Below, in pieces: positions 9,002 through 17,277 of a stretch of DNA of 64,000 nt. A program made the translations under genes and the position numbers. Within the stretch, counting starts at the first letter, position 1, and every line of letters starts with the position of its first letter. A model generated the notes under the pieces. That model worked only from the letters and a program-made list of their open reading frames with translations. It ran no database searches and was not told where the DNA came from. The stretch comes from Euzebya rosea (lineage in GTDB: Bacteria > Actinomycetota > Nitriliruptoria > Euzebyales > Euzebyaceae), in assembly GCF_003073135.1 (NCBI RefSeq), contig NZ_PGDQ01000003.1, positions 310,001 to 374,000 on the forward strand. The letters are read 5' to 3'.

Positions 9002-9303
9002 CGGACGTTCCCGTCGATGCCGAGGACCGGGCCCATGCGGGTGTCGTCGAGCAGCTGCTGGACGGCGGGGGAGAACGGTCCACGGACGCGGAACTCGACC
9101 CCGCTGCGACGGGCGCGGGCGGCGCTGACGACGAGGGCCGACAGCAGCGCGAGGTCCATCTCGACGACATCGGACACGTCCACGGTGACCGCGTCGCCAC
9201 GGGCGATGCGGATCCCGAGGACGTTGCGCAGCCAGAGGGTGTCCACGGCGTCGGGTCGACCGTGCAGGTCCACGGTGGCCGCGACCAGGACCGAGGCGCT
9301 CAT
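8998..9303 (-). CDS. STAS-domain protein lacking the phosphorylatable Ser/Thr
   Basis: A 101-residue single STAS domain (anti-sigma-antagonist fold): an opening strand, then VVEMDLALLSALVVSAARARRSG at the switch helix. Canonical antagonists have D-S/T at this point; here it is Asp-Leu, so it may not be controlled by phosphorylation. It is the second of two adjacent STAS genes, joined by ATGA, and is itself coupled to the exporter gene by GTGA. No RsbW-like kinase or sigma factor is in the window. It might be a structural or regulatory partner of the exporter. Confidence 0.75.
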   Translation of the reverse strand: MSASVLVAATVDLHGRPDAVDTLWLRNVLGIRIARGDAVTVDVSDVVEMDLALLSALVVSAARARRSGVEFRVRGPFSPAVQQLLDDTRMGPVLGIDGNVR

Positions 9304-9599
9304 GCGGCCACCCCGACGGTGGCGAAGGAACCGGTGATGACACCGGCGCGGCGGGCCAGGTCGAGGATGACCGATGCGGTGCCGCGACCGTCGACGATGG
9401 TGGACGCGTGGCCCTGCCGCCGACGGGTGGCCGCATCGCCGTCGATGGCGGACAGGACAGCCGTGTCGATGAAGACGGTGTCGGTCAGGTCCAGCGCGAC
9501 GTCACCCGTCGCATCGCGAAGCTGCCGGCGCACGTCGCCGAGGCGGTGGATGTCGAGGCGACCGCTCAGGCGCAGCCGGGTGTGGGTGGTGGTGTTCAT
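9300..9599 (-). CDS. STAS-domain protein (anti-sigma factor antagonist-like)
   Basis: A 99-residue STAS domain with RLSGRLDIHRLGDVRRQL at the start and LTDTVFIDTAVLSAIDG at the switch helix. The Thr following FID sits where antagonists such as SpoIIAA carry the phosphorylated Ser. It is the first gene of the 9599-5277 operon: GGAGG at 9606-9610 precedes the ATG, and a 7-bp inverted repeat and a shared 35-bp element lie just upstream. A role in partner switching is plausible, but its kinase is not nearby. Confidence 0.78.
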   Translation of the reverse strand: MNTTTHTRLRLSGRLDIHRLGDVRRQLRDATGDVALDLTDTVFIDTAVLSAIDGDAATRRRQGHASTIVDGRGTASVILDLARRAGVITGSFATVGVAA

Positions 9600-9613
9600 C
9601 GGGTGACCTCCGT

Positions 9614-9634
9614 AGTCATGGTGTTGACATGACT
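9614..9634. promoter_or_regulatory. perfect 7-bp inverted repeat before STAS operon
   Basis: AGTCATG, seven bases, CATGACT. It lies 15-35 bp upstream of the first STAS start codon, between the 35-bp shared element and the ribosome site, so it could be an operator or a 5'-leader hairpin. Confidence 0.5.
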
Positions 9635-9648
9635 GTGGAGGGGCTTCG

Positions 9649-9683
9649 TCACCCCTGGCTGGGGGCTACCTCACGGCTTCCTC
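9649..9683 (-). promoter_or_regulatory. 35-bp conserved upstream element, copy 2 (candidate OmpR-type site)
   Basis: On the minus strand the element begins GAGGAAGCCGTGAGGT and ends AGGGGTGA. It aligns without gaps to the copy at 15461-15495, with GAGG repeated at an 11-bp step. It lies 50 bp upstream of the STAS/flippase/glycosyltransferase operon. Direct repeats spaced 11 bp apart are typical sites for OmpR/PhoB regulators, and one is encoded immediately upstream (9717-10433). The link is inferred. Confidence 0.55.
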
Positions 9684-9716
9684 AAGAGGTCCCGCGGACC
9701 CCCTCAACCGCCCCGT

Positions 9717-10433
9717 TCAGGACCTGTCGTCGGCCGGGACGTCGAAGCGATAGCCCACGCCTCGGACGGTGTGGATCATGCCCCGCACCTGTGGGCTGTC
9801 GCCGAGCTTGCGTCGCAGCTTGGAGACGTGGACGTCGAGCAGGTGCTGGTCGGCCGCCCACTCCGACCCCCACACCCGCTCCAGCAGCGTGGCGCGGGTG
9901 AACACCTGGCGGGGACGGGACGACAGGACCTTGAGCAGGTCGTACTCGATGCGGGTCAGGTCGACGAGGGTCCCGTCGAGCCGGACCTCGCGGGCGGCGT
10001 CGTCGATGACGAGCCGCCCGAGGGTTCGCACGTCGTCGCCGGCCGGTTCGGGGGTGGCGCCCCGGTCTCCCCGGCGCAGGAGGGCCCTGATCCGGGCCAC
10101 CAGCAGGCGGGGGGAGAACGGCTTGGCCATGTAGTCGTCGGCGCCCACCGACAGGCCGATCACCGCATCGACGTCGTCGGACTTGCCCGTCAGCATCAGC
10201 ACGAACACGTTGTCGCGGGTGTCACGGATCCGTCGGCAGACCTCGAGGCCGTCCATGTCGGGCAGGACCAGGTCGAGCACGACCACGGCGGGATCGTGGA
10301 TGGCGACCGCCTCCAGGCCGCTGGTCGCGTCTGGACACGCCACGACGTCGAACCCGTCGGCCTTCAGGGTCTCGGTGACGAGGATGCGCATCTCGGGCGC
10401 GTCCTCGATGACGACGATGGTGCTGCCTGCCAC
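9717..10433 (-). CDS. OmpR/PhoB-family response regulator
   Basis: A 238-residue two-domain response regulator. The receiver has the acidic pair in VVIEDAPE, phospho-acceptor Asp54 (VVVLDLVLPDMDG), switch Thr in MLTGKS and Lys in AKPFSP. The C-terminal winged helix (about 130-235) ends with the recognition-helix segment DVHVSKLRRKLG and wing GVGYRF. I chose GTG 10433; a TAGGAT hexamer lies exactly 7 bp before it, suggesting a leaderless transcript in addition to read-through from the preceding gene. No kinase is directly adjacent, but two kinases lie upstream in the same block. Confidence 0.9.
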   Translation of the reverse strand: MAGSTIVVIEDAPEMRILVTETLKADGFDVVACPDATSGLEAVAIHDPAVVVLDLVLPDMDGLEVCRRIRDTRDNVFVLMLTGKSDDVDAVIGLSVGADDYMAKPFSPRLLVARIRALLRRGDRGATPEPAGDDVRTLGRLVIDDAAREVRLDGTLVDLTRIEYDLLKVLSSRPRQVFTRATLLERVWGSEWAADQHLLDVHVSKLRRKLGDSPQVRGMIHTVRGVGYRFDVPADDRS

Positions 10434-10440
10434 GTCGATG

Positions 10441-10446
10441 ATCCTA
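10441..10446 (-). promoter_or_regulatory. candidate leaderless -10 element of the response regulator gene
   Basis: TAGGAT on the minus strand, 7 bp before the GTG at 10433. TANNNT followed by 6-8 bases and a start codon is the usual actinobacterial leaderless layout. The hexamer includes the TAG stop of the preceding gene. Confidence 0.4.
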
Positions 10447-11037
10447 GGGGGTGACGGCGTCCCTGCGGATGACGTCCACCCGCCAGCGTCCGTCGAGCAG
10501 GCGCATGACGGCTCGCCAGCCCTCCACCGAGGCGACCTCGTGGTGCTGGCCGTCGACGGTGTGCCACCTGCGCACCCGGAGGTCGTGGGCGACGACCTCG
10601 GCGACGCTGCCGTCGGCGGAGAGGACCACGACCTCGAGGTCGTGGCCGGTGACCGACATCCCGCTGGGGACGTCGTCGACCATCCCGGTGACCTGGTCCA
10701 GCGCGGATCCCGACCAGGAGGTACGCAGGTCGGCGGTGTCGGTGGTGCGCATGGCGGCGTCGAGGCGGATCCACGACTCGACCCATGCGGTGCCGATCGC
10801 CGCGCGGGTCGCGGGGTCGAGGGGTCGTCCGAGCATGCCGTCGGCACGCCAGGAGGGGTCCTCGGACCCGTTGACGGGGACCAGGTCGGTGGGCGTGAAC
10901 ACGTCGGCGGGGGTCGACCCGGTCAGGGTCGTCCGCCACACCTCGCCGAGCCGTCGCACCCCGGCGACGGTCCCCGCCAGCAGGACGGCGATGACGACCA
11001 CCCCGATCAGGCGCTTGGCGGTCCGGGCGGACGTCAC
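10444..11037 (-). CDS. membrane-anchored protein of unknown function
   Basis: A 197-residue protein with one N-terminal membrane helix (about residues 7-27, AKRLIGVVVIAVLLAGTVAGV) and an exported domain of about 165 residues. The domain includes TAWVESWIRLDAAMRT and C-terminal HHEVASVEGWRAVMRLLDGRWRVDVI, which looks like an NTF2-like or DUF4878-type alpha+beta fold; I do not recognise a family firmly. GTG 11037 overlaps the previous stop (GTGA). It is part of the envelope operon starting at 15436 and may form a complex with the two upstream products. Confidence 0.65.
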   Translation of the reverse strand: MTSARTAKRLIGVVVIAVLLAGTVAGVRRLGEVWRTTLTGSTPADVFTPTDLVPVNGSEDPSWRADGMLGRPLDPATRAAIGTAWVESWIRLDAAMRTTDTADLRTSWSGSALDQVTGMVDDVPSGMSVTGHDLEVVVLSADGSVAEVVAHDLRVRRWHTVDGQHHEVASVEGWRAVMRLLDGRWRVDVIRRDAVTP

Positions 11038-12239
11038 GGTGTCACCGTCGTCCCCGAGACGGTCACGGCCACGCCGTCGGCACCGGCAGGCAGGGCAACG
11101 ATGGCGACCCCGCCGATCAGCTGCGCATCGATCGATGCACCGGTGTCCAGCTCGACGACGACGTCGGTCCCGTCGGGCAGGCGGGCTCCAAGGGCATCCA
11201 GGACCGGGCCCACGACGACGGTGTCGTCGGTGCGGACCACCGGCAACCGGACCGCGGCGTCCGTGGCGTCCAGCGCCAGCGGTGCGGAGTCCACGCCCTG
11301 CACGCTGACCACGACGGACAGCGCACCGACCCCCTCGACGGGGATGGGCAGGCGGACACGCCCCCCGACGACCGCGGCGTCCAGGACCGACCTCCCTGTC
11401 GCGCTGTCGACGGTGACCCGTGCGGACACGCCGTCGGTCAGCACGTTGCCGTGCCGGTCCTCCAGCAGCCCCGTCTCGACGACCACCGTCCTGGTGCCGT
11501 CGACCTGTGCGGTCGACCGGTCCGCGGACACCACGACCTCGACGGGGACGTCGGGGACCTCCCGGTACCGCACGTCGGGACCGGTGGCCTCCTCGGCGGC
11601 GACGGAGATCCGTGCGCTGCCGGCCACGGTCCCCGCCGGCACCCACGACCAGGCGAGCATGCCGTCGGTCGGCTCGGTCCAGCGCTGGACGCGACCATCC
11701 GGTCGTTCGACGGCGATGGCGACCGGTGTGTCGGCCGGGACGGCGTTGCCGTACCGGTCCAGCGGCACCGCGACGACCATCGTGCGCTGCTGCTCGACGA
11801 CGATGGAGCGAGGGCCGACCAACGGTTCGACGAGGCCGACGGGGGGACCGGGAACGACCTCGGTGCGTCGACGGAGGGGACGGTCGCCGAGGACGTCGAC
11901 GGTCAGGGTGCCGGCCGCCTCGGTCAGCGGTGGGCCCAGCCGCAGGGTCCCGTGTCCGGCGTCCACGTCGACGAGGACCAGCGAGGACCCGGCGGAGGTG
12001 GCGACCACCATGGGTACCTCACCCTCCACGTCGGCGGTCACGGCCACGTCGTGGGTGTCCCCTGCGACCAGCGTCGCGGGCAGCACCAGCTGCACCGTGG
12101 CCGTGCGGACGACGGCGTCGACCGGCGCATCCCCGGGCCCACGCAGGCGGTCCGCGGCACCCAGGAGGACGGGGACGCCGATGGCCAACGCGAGGGCGAT
12201 CGCGACGGTCCGGCGTCGCGTGGTCCGCAGGCGGCTCAC
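11034..12239 (-). CDS. anchored protein with repeated Ig-like domains
   Basis: A 401-residue protein with an N-terminal membrane helix (residues 10-27, RTVAIALALAIGVPVLLG) and an exported part rich in beta strands. Two segments carry DRYGNAVPADTPVAIAV and DRHGNVLTDGVSARVTV, a pattern typical of invasin/Big-1 type Ig-like domains. It likely sits on the outer face of the membrane. GTG 12239 overlaps the stop of the large membrane protein gene (GTGA). Function is unknown; context suggests surface assembly. Confidence 0.72.
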   Translation of the reverse strand: MSRLRTTRRRTVAIALALAIGVPVLLGAADRLRGPGDAPVDAVVRTATVQLVLPATLVAGDTHDVAVTADVEGEVPMVVATSAGSSLVLVDVDAGHGTLRLGPPLTEAAGTLTVDVLGDRPLRRRTEVVPGPPVGLVEPLVGPRSIVVEQQRTMVVAVPLDRYGNAVPADTPVAIAVERPDGRVQRWTEPTDGMLAWSWVPAGTVAGSARISVAAEEATGPDVRYREVPDVPVEVVVSADRSTAQVDGTRTVVVETGLLEDRHGNVLTDGVSARVTVDSATGRSVLDAAVVGGRVRLPIPVEGVGALSVVVSVQGVDSAPLALDATDAAVRLPVVRTDDTVVVGPVLDALGARLPDGTDVVVELDTGASIDAQLIGGVAIVALPAGADGVAVTVSGTTVTP

Positions 12240-15200
12240 GACCGCACCATCGCCCGGGCGACCACGGCGACGGCTGCCACCGGGCCGGCACCGGCAACGG
12301 GTACGGCTGCGTCCCGGAGCAGCCCGGCGGGCATCGACGCGTCGACGTCGGCGGGCAACCCGTTGCCGAAGCGACGGGGCGTCGGGAGCACCTCGGCCCC
12401 GGACAGGTCGGGCAGCACGATCTCGAACGGCTGGTCGAGCTGGGGGCGCACGGCCTGCTCGAGGTAGGCCATCTCCGTCCACAGCACGCCACCGTCATCG
12501 TCGAGGGCGGCCACGAGGACCTGGGGCACCGCGGCCTCCTGCTGGCCGATGTTGTGGACCAGCCCTGCGACCACGACCCTGCCATCGGGGCCGACCTCGG
12601 CGGTGATGCCGACCGGGGACAGGACCCGATCCAGGCCCCGGGTGGTCACGACCGCGCGGGCGTACAGGTCGGCACCGACGACCACCTCCGACGCGTCCAG
12701 GCTCGGTGGGGTCCATCCCTCGGGGTCGAAGTCGGGCGCGGTGAGCGCCTCGGCGGCGGCCCGACCGGCCACACCCTCCACGTCGATGCGGAACGGGGCG
12801 GACTCGCCCGGCAGCAGGGTCCGGGGCGACGCCTGGCCGCCGTTCCACTCCACGAGCAGCGCGCCGTCCTCTGCCGTCAGCTGCGCGGTCAGCACGACCG
12901 ATGCCGGGTCGACGTCGACGTTGGCGACCTCACCGACCAGCACCCACCGGTCCTCGACGTGCAGCAGCCGAACCGACGGGACCGTCAGCTCGGGACGGTC
13001 CAGCACGTCGGCGTTGGAGGTTCGCCGGGTGGTGATCGCCGCGCGCCCGACCTGCAGCCAGCTGGCGGACGGGGCCACGGTCAGCTGCTCGGCCGCGGTC
13101 GAGGCGTCCCGATCCGCGGGCAGGACCCACCACGAGTCGTCGTCGTGGCGCAGCTCGACGTCGACGTGTTCGACGCGGACGACGAGGGCGGTGACCAAGC
13201 GCAGCTCGAGGGTGACCGTCGCGCGGTCCCCGCTGACCACGGTCCCGTCGTGGTGCACGGCGTCGATCCGGCTGTAGGAAGCCAGCAGGCCGCCCCCGTC
13301 GACGGAGCGGATCAGCCGGTAGGTGTCGACGTCCGGGCGGACCGAGGGATGGATCATGGCGCGGGCCTCCTCCGCTCGACGTTCGTCCAGGGCCAGGACG
13401 TAGTCCGTCGCGCGGGTGGCCGGCGTGACCGTCGTGGGCGCGGTGACATGGACCGTCCCGACGAGCAGCCCGGCCGCCACCGACACCACCGCGACGATGC
13501 GCGTTGTCCGAACCGCTCCACGGGTGGTGGTCCAGCCGGGACGACGCCACGTGGGCAGGCGCAGGTGCCAGTCGTTGCCCGCCCCGTCCGGGGTCGCACG
13601 CGCGGCCGCTCGCCGCAGCACCCGGTCCACCACCGCCATGGTGCGGCCGGGTCGGCGGGACGGGCACGGTCGTGCGATGGCACCCCAGGGCAGGACCAGC
13701 AGCGCCAGCACGATGGCCGCGGGTGGCACGACGCCCCAGTGCAGGCGCTGCCAGGCAGGCAGCTCTCGCACGGGCAGGACCTCCGGCAGGGGTGGCACGT
13801 CGGGGCGTTCCCACACCTCGACGCCGTTCTCGAGCACGCCGATGGGCTGCCAGCCGGTGAAGTGCAGGAGGGGGTCGTAGAAGCGGTCGGCGGACAGCAC
13901 GTACTTGAGGTGGGTCGGCTCGGGGGTGACGAGGAACTGCTGCAGGCTGCCGAGCCCGGGAACCCCCCGGAACTTCGCGCCCTCGAGCCGCTCGACCGCA
14001 CGGGTGGTCAGCGCCGGCAGCCGTCGGGCGGAGTGGTAGTTGCCGTCGACGGTGGTGGCGGTGGTGCGGGCGCTCAGCTGCGCCATCCGGTCACCGAACC
14101 CCAGCGCGAGGTAGCGCCAGTCGTCGTGGTCGTCCTTGGCCAGGAACTCAACGATCGGGTCGGGGTCGATCGGGTCGGGCTGGAACGGCCGGAACGTGGT
14201 CAGGGTGACCGTGAACAGCAGCGCGGCGATGGCGGTCACCGTCAGCCCCGCCACGAGCATCGTGCGACGGCGGGCGATCAGGCGGACCACGACGCCTGCC
14301 GACAGGGGCAGCACGGCGACGGTCGCCCAGATCGTGAAGCGGTCGAAGGTGAGGATGTCGAACGCCCCGCCCAGGAGGGCCCGTGCGACAGGGGTGGTCC
14401 CGCCGAGGCCGAGGACGGTCAGCAGCGCCACGGACGCAGCCAGCGGCCAGGCCCCGGACCTCGCGCCCCGCCACAGCGCGGCAGGCAGGGTCAGCACCAG
14501 CGGCATCCACGGGACCAGCCAGAACACCGTGCCTGCCTCGCGGTCGAGCAGGAAGTTCTCGCGCGACGCGTGGGGGATCGGGACCTGCACGATCGGGTCG
14601 CTGGAGCTCCACAGCCAGTAGGGCAGGACGACGACGACCAGCACCGTACCGAGGGCCACGCCGTAGCCGACCGCTCGAGACAGGGCAGGCAGCGTGCGAC
14701 GCAGTCGGCGCGCGACGGCCGGCCAGACGGTACGGCGGGTGATGCGACCGTGGTGGCCCGCGGCCTCGTCGGGGAGCGGTGTGCGCATCGCCTCGACGAC
14801 CCCGACCAGCAGGACCGGCCCGACGAAGAACACCGCGCCGAACAGGGTGGTGACGTGGTGGCCGGCGGTGGCAGCTGCCGCACACGACAGGGCCAGCAGC
14901 ATCGCCCGACGGTCCCCGTGCCGCACCCAGCGATGGGCGAACGGGAGGGCGTGCAGCGTGAACGCCAACCCGACGGTCGTGGGCAGCTGGCCGAAGACGT
15001 GGACGACCTCACCGAGCGACGTCGACAGCGCGGCGAGCAACGCTGCCACCTGGGCCGTGCGGTCGTCGACCCACAGCCGGGCGAAGCGGTACACCCCGAG
15101 CACGAGCAGCACCAGCACGGCGACCTGCACCAGCGGATAGGCCAGGGCGACCGGAAGGGCCCGGCTCGCGACCGCCAGCAGCATGTGGGCGCCGGGGGGG

Positions 15201-15436
15201 TAGCTCGTCACGGGGAATCCCGTGTACCAGCGGGTGTCCCACGTGGAGAACCAGTCCCGCCCGTAGTGGTCGGCGAAGAACAGGTGGACGTGGGCGTCGT
15301 AGGTGCCGTCCCACGACCCGCTGATCAGCAGCGCCCCGTGCACCAGGATCGTCAGCACGAGCGCGACGAGGAGCAGGGGTCGGGACACGAGGGGACGCAG
15401 CAGGGGGGAGGGCACGACCGCAGCGTGTCCGTCCAC
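12236..15436 (-). CDS. large polytopic membrane protein (PTPS-related / GT-C-like)
   Basis: A 1066-residue protein. The first 450 residues contain about ten membrane helices and, after the first one, DAHVHLFFADHYGRDWF and WYTGFPVTSYPPGAHML. Acidic loop residues at this place are typical of membrane GT-C glycosyltransferases and of the '6-pyruvoyl-tetrahydropterin synthase-related' membrane family. A further helix lies near residue 655 (RIVAVVSVAAGLLVGTVHV), and the last 400 residues form an exported region with two repeated beta-rich domains. It may add sugars to exported lipid-linked glycans. It is first in an operon with two anchored proteins and a response regulator. Confidence 0.75.
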   Translation of the reverse strand: MDGHAAVVPSPLLRPLVSRPLLLVALVLTILVHGALLISGSWDGTYDAHVHLFFADHYGRDWFSTWDTRWYTGFPVTSYPPGAHMLLAVASRALPVALAYPLVQVAVLVLLVLGVYRFARLWVDDRTAQVAALLAALSTSLGEVVHVFGQLPTTVGLAFTLHALPFAHRWVRHGDRRAMLLALSCAAAATAGHHVTTLFGAVFFVGPVLLVGVVEAMRTPLPDEAAGHHGRITRRTVWPAVARRLRRTLPALSRAVGYGVALGTVLVVVVLPYWLWSSSDPIVQVPIPHASRENFLLDREAGTVFWLVPWMPLVLTLPAALWRGARSGAWPLAASVALLTVLGLGGTTPVARALLGGAFDILTFDRFTIWATVAVLPLSAGVVVRLIARRRTMLVAGLTVTAIAALLFTVTLTTFRPFQPDPIDPDPIVEFLAKDDHDDWRYLALGFGDRMAQLSARTTATTVDGNYHSARRLPALTTRAVERLEGAKFRGVPGLGSLQQFLVTPEPTHLKYVLSADRFYDPLLHFTGWQPIGVLENGVEVWERPDVPPLPEVLPVRELPAWQRLHWGVVPPAAIVLALLVLPWGAIARPCPSRRPGRTMAVVDRVLRRAAARATPDGAGNDWHLRLPTWRRPGWTTTRGAVRTTRIVAVVSVAAGLLVGTVHVTAPTTVTPATRATDYVLALDERRAEEARAMIHPSVRPDVDTYRLIRSVDGGGLLASYSRIDAVHHDGTVVSGDRATVTLELRLVTALVVRVEHVDVELRHDDDSWWVLPADRDASTAAEQLTVAPSASWLQVGRAAITTRRTSNADVLDRPELTVPSVRLLHVEDRWVLVGEVANVDVDPASVVLTAQLTAEDGALLVEWNGGQASPRTLLPGESAPFRIDVEGVAGRAAAEALTAPDFDPEGWTPPSLDASEVVVGADLYARAVVTTRGLDRVLSPVGITAEVGPDGRVVVAGLVHNIGQQEAAVPQVLVAALDDDGGVLWTEMAYLEQAVRPQLDQPFEIVLPDLSGAEVLPTPRRFGNGLPADVDASMPAGLLRDAAVPVAGAGPVAAVAVVARAMVRS

Positions 15437-15460
15437 CCTCAGGTGCGGCCGGCCCGCAGC

Positions 15461-15495
15461 TCACCGTTCGCTGGCGCGAACCTCAAGGTTTCCTC
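15461..15495 (-). promoter_or_regulatory. 35-bp conserved upstream element, copy 1 (candidate OmpR-type site)
   Basis: Read on the minus strand it begins GAGGAAACCTTGAGGT and ends GAACGGTGA, ungapped-alignable to the copy at 9649-9683. GAGG recurs at an 11-bp step. This copy also holds an inverted repeat GTTCGC-gcca-GCGAAC. It is 25 bp upstream of the 15436 start codon, so a regulator bound here would affect expression of the envelope operon that contains the response regulator gene itself. Confidence 0.55.
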
Positions 15496-15541
15496 GCGGC
15501 GCCTGCGGGCCCGGTCGTGGTAACGCCTCGGCCCCCGTGCC

Positions 15542-16729
15542 TCAGCCCGGCGGTGCCGTCTCCAGCTCCGCCAGCGCGGCCTCGAGCGACGTGGGCGCAT
15601 GGTCGAGCGCGGCCAGCAGGAGGGGGATGCGATCGACGGCGCCGTGCTCGACCTCGGCCGCCACGTCGGCGAGGTCCCGGAGGCCGAGCTGTCGTGCGCC
15701 GGAGATCAGCGCGTGGGCGGCGCTGGTGATCGCCGTTGGCTCACCCGACGTCAGGGACGCGCGACGTTCCTCGATCCCCCCGACCCATGCCTCGACCAGG
15801 CGTCGGGCCAGTCCCTCCACCGGCAGCTCGCGCACCAGGGTGTGCAGCACGTCCATGTCCACCGAGGCGAGCCGCCCCGGATCGGACGGCGCCGGGCGAT
15901 GGATGGGGAGGACCGCGTGCAGGCAGGTGTGGGTGGTGGCTGGATCGAGGTGCAGGTGGCCGCCGAGGCCCTCGGCGATCACCAGCGCGAGGCTGAGCCC
16001 GACGCCGAAGCCGTCGTCGGTGGAGGACCAGAACGGCACGAACATCCGGTCCGCGACGTCCGCGGTGGGACCCTCGCCCTCGTCGGCGACGCTGATGTGC
16101 AACCGGTCGTCGTCCACGCGCACGCCGACGGTGATCCTCCCGCGACCGTGGTGGATGGCGTTGTCGACCAGGGGGTCGATGATCTGGTCGAGCCGGTGGA
16201 CGTCCACCTCGATCGTCCCCGTCGGGTCCGCGCCCGGGTCCACGGCCATGGTGCGTCCGGCCGCGGCCACCTCGGGCAGCCAGCGCCGCAGGACATTGCC
16301 GGTCCAGTCCGTCGCGCGGAACGTGGACGGCTGCGGGTCGAACCCGCCGGCGACGACCTGCGACAGCTCCAGCATCCCCTCGAACCCACGGCCGAGGCGC
16401 CGGGTGGCCGACACGGCCGCGGCCGCTGCCGAGGCCAGCCGGCCCGGCCCGACCTCGGCGGCGACCAGCTCGACGAAGCCCTGCACGATGTGCATCGGGC
16501 TGCCGGTGCGGTGGGCGAGCTGGTGCAGGAACTCGTCGCGCGCCGCACCGGCGCGGCGTGCCTCCTCGAGTGCCCGGGTCAGGTCGCGGGTCTGCTCCCG
16601 AACACGTGCGTCGAGCGCTTGGTTCGCGTCGTAGAGGTCGGCCAGCGCCCGTTCGGCGATGGTCTCGGCTTCCTCGCGAGCGAGGCGTTCGCGTTCCCAG
16701 CGCCGCCGGTAGGTCTCGGCGTCGGTCAT
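15542..16729 (-). CDS. soluble sensor histidine kinase with C-terminal HPt-like domain
   Basis: A 395-residue kinase without membrane segments. A coiled coil occupies residues 5-65; the H-box is FLHQLAHRTGSPMH (His73). ATP-binding motifs follow: N-box DPLVDNAIHHG, G1 DEGEGP, and GFGVGLSLA. The last 100 residues form an HPt-like helical bundle with a candidate phospho-His339 in AHALISGARQLG. Its ATG overlaps the stop of the H-NOX gene (ATGA). With no input domain of its own, it may sense by binding H-NOX; that is inferred from gene coupling. Confidence 0.82.
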   Translation of the reverse strand: MTDAETYRRRWERERLAREEAETIAERALADLYDANQALDARVREQTRDLTRALEEARRAGAARDEFLHQLAHRTGSPMHIVQGFVELVAAEVGPGRLASAAAAAVSATRRLGRGFEGMLELSQVVAGGFDPQPSTFRATDWTGNVLRRWLPEVAAAGRTMAVDPGADPTGTIEVDVHRLDQIIDPLVDNAIHHGRGRITVGVRVDDDRLHISVADEGEGPTADVADRMFVPFWSSTDDGFGVGLSLALVIAEGLGGHLHLDPATTHTCLHAVLPIHRPAPSDPGRLASVDMDVLHTLVRELPVEGLARRLVEAWVGGIEERRASLTSGEPTAITSAAHALISGARQLGLRDLADVAAEVEHGAVDRIPLLLAALDHAPTSLEAALAELETAPPG

Positions 16730-17277
16730 CCGTCGCCGTCCGGGGTGATGAACGTGATGTGCAGGATGCACGCATCGTCCCCGACCAGCCGGCACGACGG
16801 CTGGGTGATGGTGACGGTCTCCCCGTGGGTGTCGGCGGCACCGGCGGCCAGCCCCTCGGCGAGATGGCACAGCCCGCGGCGCGAGGTGTACCGCAGGACG
16901 ACGGTGTCACCGTCCCGCGCCGCCTCGAACTCGGGCACGATCGCCTCGGGGTTCAGCGCCTTGACCTGTGGGTGGATGACGCCGTCGAGGTCGAGCAGGA
17001 CCTCGCGTGCCGAGGTGAACCGGGCGGTGATGTCGGGGTACCGCCCCGCCAGGTGGACGAACCCGTCCCTGCCGACGACCCGCAGCACGTCGGCGACCGA
17101 GACCTCGAGGGCGTCGGCGGCGGCCTCCACGATCGCCACGAGCTGCTCGTCGGGGTAGGTGCCCAGGGCGGAGTAGGCGCCGACCAGGCCGGCGCGATCC
17201 AGCAGGAGGTCCCATGTCTCGGCGCCCCAGCGGTCGGTGACGACCCGCTCGGCGATGTTGAAGATGATGCCCTTCAT
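16726..17277 (-). CDS. H-NOX heme-nitric oxide/oxygen binding protein
   Basis: A 183-residue stand-alone H-NOX domain. It begins MKGIIFNIAER, has the proximal heme ligand at His102 (GVIHPQVKAL), and the diagnostic YxSxR heme-propionate motif at Tyr130-Ser132-Arg134 (LRYTSRRG). These positions match characterised bacterial H-NOX proteins almost residue for residue. Nine residues after Tyr130 there is Leu, not the distal-pocket Tyr of oxygen-binding members, so selective NO binding is predicted. It is sandwiched by ATGA overlaps between two histidine kinase genes, the usual setting for H-NOX control of a kinase. Confidence 0.93.
   Translation of the reverse strand: MKGIIFNIAERVVTDRWGAETWDLLLDRAGLVGAYSALGTYPDEQLVAIVEAAADALEVSVADVLRVVGRDGFVHLAGRYPDITARFTSAREVLLDLDGVIHPQVKALNPEAIVPEFEAARDGDTVVLRYTSRRGLCHLAEGLAAGAADTHGETVTITQPSCRLVGDDACILHITFITPDGDG

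Noticed and set aside
11420-15523. A 1367-codon plus-strand open frame antisense to the large membrane protein and its neighbours
   Set aside because: At about 70% GC, long antisense frames arise from codon bias. The translation is rich in Arg, Gly and Pro with no domains, while the minus strand gives membrane helices and coupled gene junctions.
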